Shown here piece after piece: positions 47,067 through 57,998 of a stretch of 64,000 nt of DNA; within the stretch, counting starts at the first letter, position 1, and each line of letters opens with the position of its first letter. The position numbers and the translations under genes were made by a program. A model generated the notes under the pieces. That model worked only from the letters and a program-made list of their open reading frames with translations, did not search any database and was not told the origin of the DNA. The stretch is taken from NCBI GenBank assembly GCA_029706075.1, contig JAINUG010000015.1, positions 3,445,154 to 3,509,153 on the forward strand. Direction: 5' to 3'. The stretch comes from Aldrovandia affinis. Lineage: Eukaryota > Chordata > Actinopteri > Notacanthiformes > Halosauridae.

Positions 47067-47807
47067 AGAGATTATAGATGGACGGGTCGACTCGAACCCA
47101 TGGGTCCCGTGGGCTGGGAGGGTTCAGGTTTTAATCTTGAGCACAAGGGAAACTAGTTCACAAAATGTAATGCTACACATATTTTTGATAAACCCCTCTT
47201 GTGAAATTAATATCCTAAATAAATAATTTGACTTTACGACAGCATTTCCATAATTTGGTCTCAAATTATCAGTAGTTCAAGCAGTAGCCCATTGTGGTGC
47301 GAATTAGCAAGACAACCAATAATCTGCAACATGATAATGCAAACAAAAATGACTACAGCAGAGTTGGAATTTATCAGAGCAAAACTGCTAAGCAGAAATT
47401 TAAAAATAAAGGGAAGAGAGGGACAAGATAATCAGGTATGGGAGAAATTTGACGAGCTTGTCAATGATGATGAAGAAAATACTGGCTACTTAATATGCAA
47501 GTAGGCTATGATAGTCATAAGACGGGGCTGTCATAAGGCTTGTTAATGTAGCTTACAGTGCAACAGGATTTAATGCTTGTATCAAGGAGAGACCGAAATG
47601 TCACGTTTGAGATTAATTAATAAACTTAAGCAGAGAAATGGTGGAACACGTTAATTGCATTTTTAAAATGCAGGTTTGGGTCGGGTGTAGGCCATTATTT
47701 TTATTGTATCACAGCAGGTCGGGCGGGTGCAGGTTTGTTTGTTTTTTTAAACTGTGTGTGGGTGCAGGTCAAAAAAACTCTGAGCCGTGCATCACTATTA
47801 GAGATTA
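47067..47807 (+). mobile_element. Internally deleted hAT transposon with perfect 8-bp duplication
   Basis: AGAGATTA is found at 47067-47074 and 47800-47807, the 8-bp duplication made by hAT elements. The 725-bp insert begins 'tagatggacgggtcgac' and ends with 'gccgtgcatcactatt', roughly inverse to each other with small gaps. Both subterminal regions are rich in 'gggtcggg' and 'gggtgcagg' words. The N-terminal part of a BED-finger transposase frame survives inside (47292-47504). The catalytic and dimerisation domains are gone. Confidence 0.8.
47292..47504 (+). pseudogene. hAT transposase N-terminal remnant (BED-finger region)
   Basis: From the second half of this 70-codon frame the peptide reads MTTAELEFIRAKLLSRNLKI, then VWEKFDELVNDDEENTGYLI and CK before a stop. 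The W..F......G...CK pattern matches the first half of a BED zinc finger, a DNA-binding domain at the N-terminus of hAT transposases and ZBED proteins. The second cysteine and both histidines would lie further on and are missing, because the sequence passes at once into non-coding element sequence. The codons before MTTAE are probably not part of the protein. The remnant cannot bind zinc or cut DNA. Confidence 0.7.
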
Positions 47808-50800
47808 TATATATATATATAACTTCATTCGAATCTTTCATCATCACATCAATATTGTTAAAAACAGCAACTGTAACAGCAATAAGGTTAACATAATTCT
47901 ATACGTCTGTTCGATCCGTCTGCATGTCTCCACAGATCATACTGTAGGATATATCTTTGGCATATCCTTTGCAATGTGACAGTTGTGGGCCAAAGAACAG
48001 CTGAGGTGCTGAGGAAATCTAAATCTGATACCTGGCATTTGTCTCTCAAATGAATGATGCAGTCTGAGAAAATGTCAATTTATCACAAACACCCAAAATG
48101 ACAGAGATCAGAGCATCAGTTAGGCCTCACATCCTCTACATCCCCATGTGCCACACTGAACAGGAATGGCAATGGATGTGAATGAAAATAGAGATGAAAT
48201 CCAATGCAATTAGTCTGCTGTTGACCTGTGTGTCTGCAATCAGCCACAATGGTAGGCTTTGCTTATTTTTCTTTCAAGAGAGAAAGATTGTGTACATATA
48301 CGTCTACCACCCTCTAACCCTCTACCACAATATCTATTTAAAAAACTATGCACAGAGAACATACGCTTAGTGGGCCCAGATTTCCTATTCGAGCATTTTG
48401 AATGATTTTGTGAATACAGTATGTTTGCATTCAAATTTGTTCTTAATTATAATTTGAGAAAAATACTTTATGACTCCCTTCAGAATAAATGTACGCAAGC
48501 ACACACTTGAGCAAGACGACATGACCTGTTGTTTCCGTTCTGATCAAATTTAGCAATTATCAAATTTATATGGGAATAAAATTACCTTTCACAGTTTAAA
48601 TAGGCCTAGATGCAATAAATGCGGCAAACAGTGCCTTGGGAAGAAAACGCATATTCCAACATCGTGCAGACATGTTTGTAGAGAGTGACAAATGGATCAT
48701 AAGCAGTTGTTGCATCAGATTCGGATCCTCCACAAAATCATGTTTGCCCTGTAGGATGCTGTCCAAAATTCAGCTTTCTGCTGATTTACATGCTCACAAT
48801 CAAAATAATATGAGTTCCTGTCTATCAATCTGTATAGTTTATACAAATCTGCATAGTTTTTGCAAATCACAACATGATATGGATTCATTACACCTTCTAA
48901 GCACTTTATTTTACCTGTTTGAAAAGACAAATTGTTGTTTGATTGATTTCATAGGAAATGCTAATTTTAAGTCCAAGCACCTATCCACTAAAAGCTGAAT
49001 GTTAGGAAAAACATCATTTTATGGGGAAGCACTTTGGAATATAATTATTTTTATTTCATCCACCTCTGCCAGAATAATATCAATTTCTGAATGAAAGAAA
49101 AAAAATGCTCTTTTTTTCTTTCAGTGGCATTATTACATTTTGTGACAATACATGCAACCCAGAAGTCCTTATAGGGAATTGTAAGGGCATTTAAATATGC
49201 TAATCACACATTATATGCCTGCACATCCAATTTTAAAACAATTGGGGTTCATAATCGTACGAACGAGGGTAAGAACAACATTGGTTGTCTTTATTTTTCA
49301 TAAAACTTTTCTCAGTAATAAAATATGCTAGTTTCTATGAACATTTTGATTAATGAGGCCCAGTATGTGGTTTATTTGATTACACTGGTTGATTGAACTT
49401 CCATTATTCCCTCACATCCTGCAATAATTTATCGTTGCTCAATGACACACAAAACATTAAAACAATCTGTTTTCCTGAAAGGATTGTTTAAGAAATGATA
49501 CATTCTCTCCATATGAGTTGGCTAGTTATCTAGCTACAAATTAGCTGCCTTGCTATATTACATTTAAAAAGATATCTCAATAAAAAGCAATATAATTACT
49601 GTTAAAACACTATCCCATGTATTCTTCATATCCATATTATTTGGTACGTGACATTGAGACAATACAAAATTATTACAGTAGATAGACATAAAAATAGAGG
49701 GCCAAATGATGAAACACTTCAGACCAGTCTTCCACTGTGTCATAGTTATTTTTGCAATTGGTTGACCCTAAAGAGATTACATTGCTTGACAGCACATTTG
49801 AATCCTCAGCACCTCATGGCAAACAAACGTGTCCCCATAACCACCATTCCATATCACAGTGCACCAGAGCATAGATACACATGCAGATACTGCTGTATCA
49901 ATACTGTTAGGTGCTTGTGTGAGCACACAGATACATATGGCACATGCCCAGTCTAACATGCATGCTGTTTAGCAGCCAAGGTCTTCCTAGACTGGAAGGC
50001 AACGATTAAATCAGTGTTAAATATTAAATAGATAAAAGGAAAGGAAATGCACTCGCTACAGACTGTGACTGTTAATTAGGCTTCTAGCCCATCAGCGAGA
50101 AGGCCACTGATGTACTTGTACTATATATTTTCACGACCAGATTTTCTTTTTTTTCTTCATGGAAAACTATGGATAACCTTGACTAATTGGATTGTCAGGG
50201 CTGGCTCTGTAGGTTTGTCATGCATGTAATAGGCCAATAATGTGTTTACAGGTGGGGAACTTCAAAAGGTACCTGACTCAGAATGTTACATGTTGCTGTG
50301 AGATACACCACAACGATACAACATCACATACTGATGTATGAAGCAGAAAAGCTGCAATTACTGGGTCACCAGTATCAGTAACCTTTTAGCCTACTCTTTT
50401 CAAAACATTAGAATAATACCAACAGCATTGGTCTCATGACAGCACACTCATGCATATGTAACGGTATGTCATGAGGATCGAGGGTGGGCGACGTGCCGAC
50501 TTTAGCAGCACGGACAACAGCAACCTGATAAGCAGAGCCAAGGAAGCAGTCCACTCCTTCTTCGGAGCTGTGGATAGTGACTGTCTCCTCTGCAACACTC
50601 ACAGCTGCAGGGCATCACACAATCAGACACATGTAGTGAATATACTAATCAGCCTCTCGCCTATGTCAGACAGGGCCAAGGAAATGAGAGTGTTGTTTGC
50701 TGACTTAACCCTCCTTCTTTCATAGGTTGCATATTCCTATATGGACAGGGCCTTGCCTATCCGATCCTTGGCAAACAGCTCCCCAAACCAAAGTGGAATT

Positions 50801-50890
50801 CAAGTGGGCCTCATTTATTTTTAGTACTTTCTTTTTTTGTGTGTTTCTTCAGAACTTTTTCTGTTTAGTTTTCTTGGCCCTGTGTTCACA
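47808..50890. other. AT-rich unique sequence
   Basis: A minus-strand frame at 48715-48930 and the overlapping plus-strand frame of 120 codons (48636-48998) have no motif. The stretch 50400-50760 is GC-balanced and single copy. No gene is called. Confidence 0.45.
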
Positions 50891-51050
50891 GTGCCAGCAG
50901 CCATATCACCCTCTAGCCCTAGCATGTCAAACAGCTGTAGCTAGGCAAGACTGAGCCAATTTGAGGTATTGGTCTGGCCTCAAATACAATTCCCCAGAGA
51001 CAAAGCTGCTGTCCTACAAATTAGATGTTAAACTAAGGTCCTGACTCACA
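50891..51050 (+). mobile_element. 5S-rRNA-derived SINE, 5' part
   Basis: 'gcagccatatcaccct' parallels the start of vertebrate 5S rRNA (consensus 'gccataccaccct'), and 'gtagctaggcaagactgag' parallels the internal control region 'gaagctaagcagggtcggg'. The following 'agatgttaaactaaggtcct' and 'gactca' are the usual first body words of fish 5S-SINEs. The element breaks off here and resumes at about 51600. Confidence 0.6.
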
Positions 51051-51051
51051 G

Positions 51052-51599
51052 TGATCCCGCCCCCACCCGCATATGCATATGAGGAAACCTGCGCTGTCAA
51101 CCTCCCCAACCTGAAGCACCTGCAGAACCATGAACAGTGCCGGCATCCTCCACTCCACCATGGACATCGCCACAAGGGCCAATTATTGAATAATGAGACG
51201 GGCCTAATTCCCAAAGTGTGGCCAGCTGCAGTGGGTCGGGATAACAAGCTCCCTTCCTATAAAAGCAGCTGGCACCTTCCCTCAGGGAGTCAAACTGCTT
51301 CAAGCACTAATTCTGCTATTTCTTTCAGATTCAGATTAAAAGCTAAACTCCCAAACCACAGACCCCCCGATGTGCTAACCCCACCCCGTGCACTTCAGCG
51401 TGCCCATCACCGACGGACCCTTTGTGCATCACCACGTTAAAGGCTTTTGTTTGGACACTTCTACCTTTGAGTTTTCCCTTGTTGTTAATAAACCTTTTGA
51501 TTTTCTCTGACTCTGGACTCTTGCCTCATCTCTGCCCCGCCTCCATGGCTGCTGTACCTGCTGTACTGGTACCTGTTGCACCACCCCTCCCCCCCAACA
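51052..51599 (+). mobile_element. LTR-like insertion inside the 5S-SINE
   Basis: This 548-bp GC-richer block separates the two SINE parts. It has a TATA box (TATAAAAG, 51258-51265) and, about 230 bp later, AATAAA (51487-51492), the order expected of U3-R-U5 in a retroelement LTR. It begins with TG and ends with CA, but no target duplication was found. No retroelement frame is present, so at most it is a solo LTR. Family and exact ends are uncertain. Confidence 0.4.
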
Positions 51600-51719
51600 T
51601 CTGATTGGCTACACAAACACAATCCCTTTTAATCTCAACCCACTTTGATTCTGCAGGTCGTCACTGCAGATAAGATTAGAGTTCTCAATTGGCCTACCTG
51701 GTTAAATAAAGTTAAATGA
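51600..51719 (+). mobile_element. 5S-rRNA-derived SINE, 3' part
   Basis: 'ctgattggct' and later 'cagataagattagagttctc' and 'ggcctacctggttaaataaa' followed by 'gttaaat' form the typical 3' end of a fish SINE mobilised by an L2/CR1-like LINE. Together with 50891-51050 it makes one interrupted element. Confidence 0.6.
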
Positions 51720-52596
51720 TAAATCGTATGGCTTTGTGCCACCACTCAGCACAGTGCCAAAGCACACTATAGAAAAAAGATTTGTTACCACTTAATATAT
51801 TACTGTACCATACATAAAGTTCCAGTTTGATATCACTTCCCCTTCCATCATTTAGTTTTCCTATCCATGACTTAAACCTTTTTTTTTTATTTTATTCATC
51901 TGTCAATCAACCAATATCCACCCACTGAGCTGAATAGTATTTCTGGAGTACCAGCTAAGAAAATACAGTTACATTTACCTCATCCATTTCCAGTGCCATG
52001 AATTTCCTTAGTTCATCACTAATGCCTTACATAGCACATATCACTGAAAACATAGAAAGCAAAGTGCATTTACAAATCTTTGTCTTCACCAGTTCATTGA
52101 CCTTTGGATTATAATAGGACAGTTGGGCATTTGGCCCCATGATGCATACTAAGATAAGTAAATATTTGAAAATACCTGAAAAATAACAAGAAAATAAGAA
52201 AAACACAGGGGAAAGGAATGTTACACGCATATATACTATATACAGTGTATATATATATATATATAGAATGATTATTATATTAATTGGCCTGATTAATCCA
52301 CAAATTATTTAAATCGCTGTAATATTTTTCTTAAAAATTAATCATATTTTTAAAAACATTTAATTAATCAATTAAATATAAATTAATGAATACATTTGCA
52401 TAATTCCTCAGTGTAAACACACAGCTAACATAGCTGGTCATTTTTCAGCCCAGAATGAATAAGAATTAAGTGATTGATATACAGTAACTTCAGCCACGTG
52501 TTTCCCTTTGGAATAAAATTTTTTGGTGTTTATAAATGGATACATTAAAAGAATAGAAATGAATGACAGGTGAAGAAACTCATTTAAAACTTGCAT
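51720..52596. other. AT-rich unique sequence
   Basis: A short (TA)n lies at 52244-52265. Nothing else is recognised. Confidence 0.5.
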
Positions 52597-52800
52597 CCGG
52601 GGCTTCCCAGGTGGTCTAGCGGTTACAACGTTTGATGCTGGCCACTGCGACCGGGGTTGGATTCCACCGGCCGCACCAGAGCCACACCAGGCCAGGAGTG
52701 CCACTAGGGGGCGGCAACTAGGGTCCGCCCCAGGGAGGGGGGAGGGAAGCCGACCTGAGTTCGCTGCATATAGGAGTGGCTCTGGAGTACCGGAGTTACC
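52597..52800 (+). mobile_element. 3'-truncated type 1 tRNA-SINE
   Basis: It starts 'ggggcttcccaggtggtcta', with A box 'tggtctagcggttaca' and B box 'ggttggattccacc', then 'gccactagggggcggcaact' and 'agggaggggggaggg'. It matches 46649 onwards for about 200 bp and ends after 'ggctctggagtaccgg'. No target duplication was found. Confidence 0.75.
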
Positions 52801-52879
52801 AAATCAATTTACTGAAATGATTTGCAGGGGACATTAGTGTGTTCATATTTTCCCCCATGGTTTTTCTCACATACATTTA

Positions 52880-52994
52880 GCACACACAGAAATGCACACA
52901 CTCGCACACATACGGGCCCTCACACACACACACACATGCATGCATGCATGCCTGCATGCACACACACACATACAAACAAACATACACACATGCG

Positions 52995-53030
<36 letters not shown>
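52880..53030. repeat. Compound (CA)n/(TGCA)n microsatellite
   Basis: CA repeats are interrupted by a 'tgcatgcatgcatgcctgca' block at 52937-52956 and by 'tacaaacaaacatac'. A pure (CA)n runs at 53000-53028. Confidence 0.9.
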
Positions 53031-53031
<1 letters not shown>

Positions 53032-53355
53032 GTGAAGGGTATATAAAAGTTCAAGGGGAGGACTAAAAGGATTTACCTTCAGTCATCTTTGAAATGAAAA
53101 GCTACAGGCCTTTCTTTCTAAACCTGCCTGCAGCCTTCTGATCCTTTTTTTTATGACTTCTAGTTTGTAAATCATACCACTTTCACTCTGTAAAGCGATT
53201 ACTGTTGCCTCTTTAATGTGTCTCAGATAAAGAGTGCAGTGCATCTGAGATCATATTTTTTATAGAGATTTTGTACCTGAGCACCAGAGCAGTCATCCAC
53301 AAACACTCCAGAGTCATCCTCAACATTCTTTACACCACTAAAAAAGCTGAAGTTT
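53031..53355. other. AT-rich unique sequence
   Basis: No feature is recognised between the microsatellite and the hAT miniature element. Confidence 0.5.
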
Positions 53356-53573
53356 GACTAGAGCAGGGGTGGGCAATCTTACCCTGTGTGGGCGGTGTGG
53401 GTGCAGGCTTTTGTTCCAGCCCGAGCAGTAGCTCACCTGATTTGACTAATCAGCTAATCAAAGTCTTCAATCAGGGCTTTGATTCGTGAAAATCAGGTGT
53501 GTCACTGTTCAGTTGGAACAAAAGCCTCCAACTGGCTCTTTGAGTGTTAAGGTTGCCGACCCCTGGACTAGAG
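53356..53573. mobile_element. hAT-type miniature element with perfect 8-bp duplication
   Basis: GACTAGAG is present at 53356-53363 and 53566-53573. The 202-bp insert (53364-53565) starts CAGGGGTGGGCAA and ends TTGCCGACCCCTG, its inverse with one mismatch. Further in, 'gcttttgttcca' is matched by 'tggaacaaaagc', and 'acctgattt' by 'aaatcaggt'. All hallmarks of a non-autonomous hAT element are present. Confidence 0.9.
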
Positions 53574-55777
53574 CCTCCAAACTCCAAACTGAAGCCTGTG
53601 AGCCAAACACGGCCCACTGGCAGGTTTAATCAGGCCCCTCGTACAATTAAATAAAACCAGTTGCAAGTACCTGTTGCAAGATAGGCCTTGACAATACTTG
53701 CATGCAATGCTCTCTTACAACCGCATTGCACACTTGTGTCTACATTGCGTTTCTGTGTGTGAATATGGGCAACATTTTTGTATGTGTGAATGCAGATGTG
53801 ATGTAAATGACAGAAGATAATATACAGTATGTATGCTTATATAAGAGTTCATGTCATAGGGATAAAAGTTGGAGTACCCCTGCACAAGGGTAACTACTGT
53901 ACTATGCTCATGAAATTTGAATCAAGAGGCCTCAATTTGAGGTCCAGTGCTCTAACCAGTACACTTAATTTTCCCATTAAAATACAAAACACAATGTATT
54001 TTAAGAGCATTTACCCAATATAATCTTGCCCAACACTCAAATAAAAGGAAGAGGAAACACTAATGAAAGGGAGAGTACACCAGGGCAATAATCTATTACT
54101 GATGTAATGTATTATACCACGACATGCGTCACTATAACCATTAAATAATGAAGAACAAATTAAGGACAGTGCTACCTTTTTGTTTTTTGGGATTTTTTTG
54201 CATCTATACTGAAACTAACAAATTCCCATGCCCAAAGCCCATGCCCTTGATATGGTGGTATGAATTATGATAATTATTATCACTGTGTTACACATGGAAA
54301 GACAAAAAACAAAACATTTAAAAAGTATGTGCCCGAACATTACTCATTAAAACTTCAGACATTTTTTTTTAAAGTAAGGTGACTATACAAGGTTAGTCAA
54401 CATTAAGAATTATTAAGAAAAGCAAAAGTATTGTAAAAATGTTTTTAAAAATCAACTCTAAAATAGTGCCAATAATCTAACCCCAATAAAACCAAAAACA
54501 AGAGGTGAAATCACAATTATTGTTCAGACCACTGTACAATACTACAGGGAATCAGAATGGAGGTGGGAGTGCGTGCCTGTGGAATGATGAAGCTTGTTTT
54601 ATATGACTATGATCACCCTTTTATTCAAGCCAACTGTGAATTTTATTTATAGAGATCACAGAGTACCTCTCTCTGGGTGCTCAATAAGCAGAAAGGTCAC
54701 AGTTGTATCTGTTGGGTCTGGCAGACACTAACAAGTCCATGTTGTGTTGTTTGGGTCAACAGCCATTAGCGTGTCCTCTTCTTAGCCTTTACTCATCTAC
54801 TGATCCCATTGTTTCAACCGACATTCTTAATCCAAAGTAACATTTAGGATCTCACCAAAAGTACATGTTGATATGGCTTCAGCCTACCATATACCAATGA
54901 AGCGATAGAGGAAAAACTTGTATTAATACCATGTGAAGCTGTCCGGTAATCAATATAAAACAATACCACATCTTACCTCTGCTAGAAAGCTCTAGAAGGC
55001 TCACAGGGTTGACAAGGGTTCATCTCTACTGCTAGTGTTTTTGCTGGGGGACCATATTGCCTTTTCCCTGTCTAAGAGTAATTCTCTATTCAATAACTGA
55101 ATGTGATTGTAATAAGATTGTATTTACCTTGTGCAACACATGTGTGGCTGAGGCAGCTTTTTAGTGGAATTTATTTTTTTAAGAGTGACAGGTAATTTTA
55201 GCTAGCTGTCTGCTTCTGGCAGTTGACGTTAAGGTAAAGAATTGCTTTCGTTTTAATTTTCTTTAGTAATTGTCCATTCCATTTTACTTGATTTCATCTT
55301 TCATTGTGTACATTATCCATTATCCATTTTAAAATGTTAATGCGAACTGGTAGGGTAGAGATCAGCTACAACTCATCACAAAATTCATTTTGTGACCATC
55401 AAACTGACAGGCAAACTAAAATAAATATATATGTAAATGAGACAATACATCAGCTAATTATATTATGAACAAAAACTCAAATTTAGTTGCTTTTTGGAGA
55501 GGTAAAATGATGGAAACATATTTTAAGCTGATATGTGCATATGTATTGCTGTAATTTGGGTCACACCTTAACAAGGAAACAGATGCATTAGATACATAAA
55601 ACAAACTTCACTGTCAAAGTCAAGAGCTCACAAAGCTCTCAATGTACATAATCACTGGACATTTTTCTCATCTTTGTGACTTGATCAAATACAGTATATA
55701 CAGTATTTTATAACATATAGTTATTTTATGAACATATGAAGTTGACCTGACTTAACTGTACAGACAAAATCATGTTG
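53574..55777. other. AT-rich unique sequence
   Basis: 53574-53640 continues with repeat-like wording ('gagccaaacacggccc') but cannot be assigned. The remainder shows no exon, RNA or repeat. Confidence 0.45.
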
Positions 55778-56090
55778 CACTTATGACACACGCCATATTG
55801 CACTTATGATATTCGCCATTTTGCACTTATGACATTTGGTGCACTTATGACACTTGCCATATTGCACTTATGACATTCGCCATTTTGCACTTATGACATT
55901 CACCATGGTGCACTTATGACACTCACCATGGTGGTGCCAGTACGCTTATGACACTCGCTATGTTGCACTTATGACACTCGCTATGGTGTGTTTATGACAC
56001 TCACCATGTTGCACTTATGACACTCACTATGGTGCGCTTATGACACTCGCTATGGTGTGCTTATGACACTCACCATGTTGCACTTTTATA
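55778..56090 (+). repeat. 23-bp minisatellite, about 14 units
   Basis: Units with the consensus CACTTATGACACTCRCYATG plus KTG start at 55778, 55801, 55824, 55842, 55865, 55888, 55911, 55943, 55966, 55989, 56012, 56035, 56058 and 56081. All steps are 23 bp except one of 18 (a 5-bp loss) and one of 32 (9 extra bases). Later units alternate CACTTATG with CGCTTATG and TGCTTATG, so the array has sub-variants. The last unit is cut short. Confidence 0.95.
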
Positions 56091-57613
56091 TTTTTATATT
56101 TTTATAGATAGATAGATATATTCATTTACATTTCTGGATAAAAAAATAATCTGGGGAAAACAATTGGGACTGTAATAGTAGTACAACTTTCAAGCTCACT
56201 TTTCCACCCTCAACCAAATGCTCAACCATCAGCTAAAGTCAAATAAACATCTTCATTTCTGTATATCTGCTGTCTTTTGTGGATTTTATTATGTTCAGAT
56301 TTCAGATTTCACTCTAGAATGTGCAATAAATAAGCAAATAAAGAAATAAATAATGACACTGAAGAGGTCAAGGTTATTATTTAAAACATCTTGTTAGCTA
56401 AATAGATTACTTGAACTGCAAGTGAAAGTAAATCATAAGATTTTTCACAAGATACAGTAACTGCATAGGTCCCTGAGCTGCTATCCTGTCAAATGATTTC
56501 ACATGAAAGTGTGCTGTTAGAAAGTCAAGGAAGGGATTCATATTGTGATATAGTACATCATGCCTTAAAACCTATAAAGCACTAGATTGATTAGTGTCGA
56601 CCCTGGATCAGTTCCAGTTTGATGATGAACCAATTGTTCAGAGTAGAATGCACTCTCGAATAATCACCCGGATCAGTGAGCAGAGAAATAAATGTGCAAG
56701 GAACACAAAGGTTTACAGTGCATTTATGTCACTGCATTAAAAATGTGTTATTTTAAAAGGAAAACAAACATTATTATGGTGTGAGAAGGTATCTCAGTAC
56801 ATAGTTATTTGTTTGCTGTTCTGCACAATAAACCCTGGCTTTTGCAATTATTTTTAATTGAAAGTGATTTCTGTGGATGTCTGTGTGTGTATCTTAATTT
56901 GGAACAAATAATCTTCAATTACATAATCCAAAGTTCTGTTTACACAATTGCCCATTTATAATACCAACCATGATACCCAGTAAATGGTAACTGTACTATA
57001 GTAAGTCAGTATCCACAATGAAGTTCTCCATTTGTTAAAATCATTTTAATTTGACTTATCAATGAACAAACATGATTAGGTTAAGCTACAATATATCCTG
57101 ATGAAATGAATTATTCACATCCCATTTAACTCATCAATAAATACTATAAGTTATAATTTAGCTGTAAACATTCCAACTGAATCAGAATGCTTTACTGAAG
57201 TTACAACCTCACTATTACACTATCAAAGTAAATAGGAAAACCATAATATTTACAGATATTTAACAGAGAGAAAAAAAGACATTTCAAACTTGTGGTTTGT
57301 TTGAAGAGATCAATATTGATGTCCAGTCCAGAATATCAATATATCAATGACATAGTTCATAAATGTGTGATGCTGATTTCCCTTTTTGGCATGCATCTCT
57401 ATGGACTTTCTGCTTACAATCTCGTATCGCTGATCTACGCTCACATATGAACACCCTGATTGGCTGTGGTGTTGGGTCCTTACGTCATTGTTCACTCTCT
57501 TGCAATCAGCCTTGCTAGCGAACGGATTCAGGCTCATCAATGCAATTTAGCTTGTCAAAAGGATTTGATATTGACTATTTTTTCATTAATAAAATATTAT
57601 TATGTGTTTCAGA
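56091..57613. other. AT-rich unique sequence
   Basis: A short 'tagatagatagata' run follows the minisatellite (56105-56118). Nothing else is recognised. Confidence 0.5.
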
Positions 57614-57998
57614 CATGTGACGTTATTGACACTGAAATCACAGTGAGAACAGCACTGAAGGTGTAAGGCAATGGCGTTTAGTTTTTTTTACATTTTGCAA
57701 TCTTCTCACTTGTTGCACTGAGCACCTTCAGTCAATGAGCGGAATGTGTCAAGAAATACCCTAAGGTAATTTTATGTTTTGTATCATTATTTTTACTTTA
57801 CTTTAAAGTATTCAAGGTCTGTGCCATTATTGACACTGTAATCGCCATGACAACAACACTAAATACATAAGGTTTCTTGGTTGTTAACATTGTTATGTAA
57901 TATGTAATTTCACATTTTCCAATTATTTATTTTAAATATTCAGCCTGTTACTTTATTGATACTAAAATCACCACGAGAGCAGCACTAAAGGCATAAGA
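57614..57998 (+). repeat. Three dispersed copies of a 55-bp motif
   Basis: 57614-57668, 57818-57872 and 57944-57998 align without gaps over 55 bp at about 70-75 percent identity. The common pattern is 'ttattgacactgaaatc', then an 'aacagcactaaa'-like run, then 'ataagg'. The distance between copies is 204 and 126 bp, and the sequence between them is AT-rich and not clearly repeated. This could be a decayed tandem array or repeated regulatory modules. Confidence 0.75.

Noticed and set aside
48636..48998. 120-codon plus-strand frame
   Set aside because: No motif, start context or promoter, and low-information composition.
50891..50980. A functional 5S rRNA gene
   Set aside because: Only partial, diverged similarity is present and it runs directly into SINE body sequence.
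51051..51440. 129-codon plus-strand frame
   Set aside because: It is proline/histidine-rich translation of the LTR-like insertion and is interrupted by promoter-like sequence. No retroelement protein motif was seen.
52600..52672. A genuine tRNA gene (A and B boxes present)
   Set aside because: No full cloverleaf forms, and the sequence continues into a repeated SINE body also found at 46.6 kb.
55778..56090. Regularly spaced repeats resembling a CRISPR array
   Set aside because: The 23-bp units are directly adjacent with no unique spacers, and the surrounding DNA is eukaryotic.
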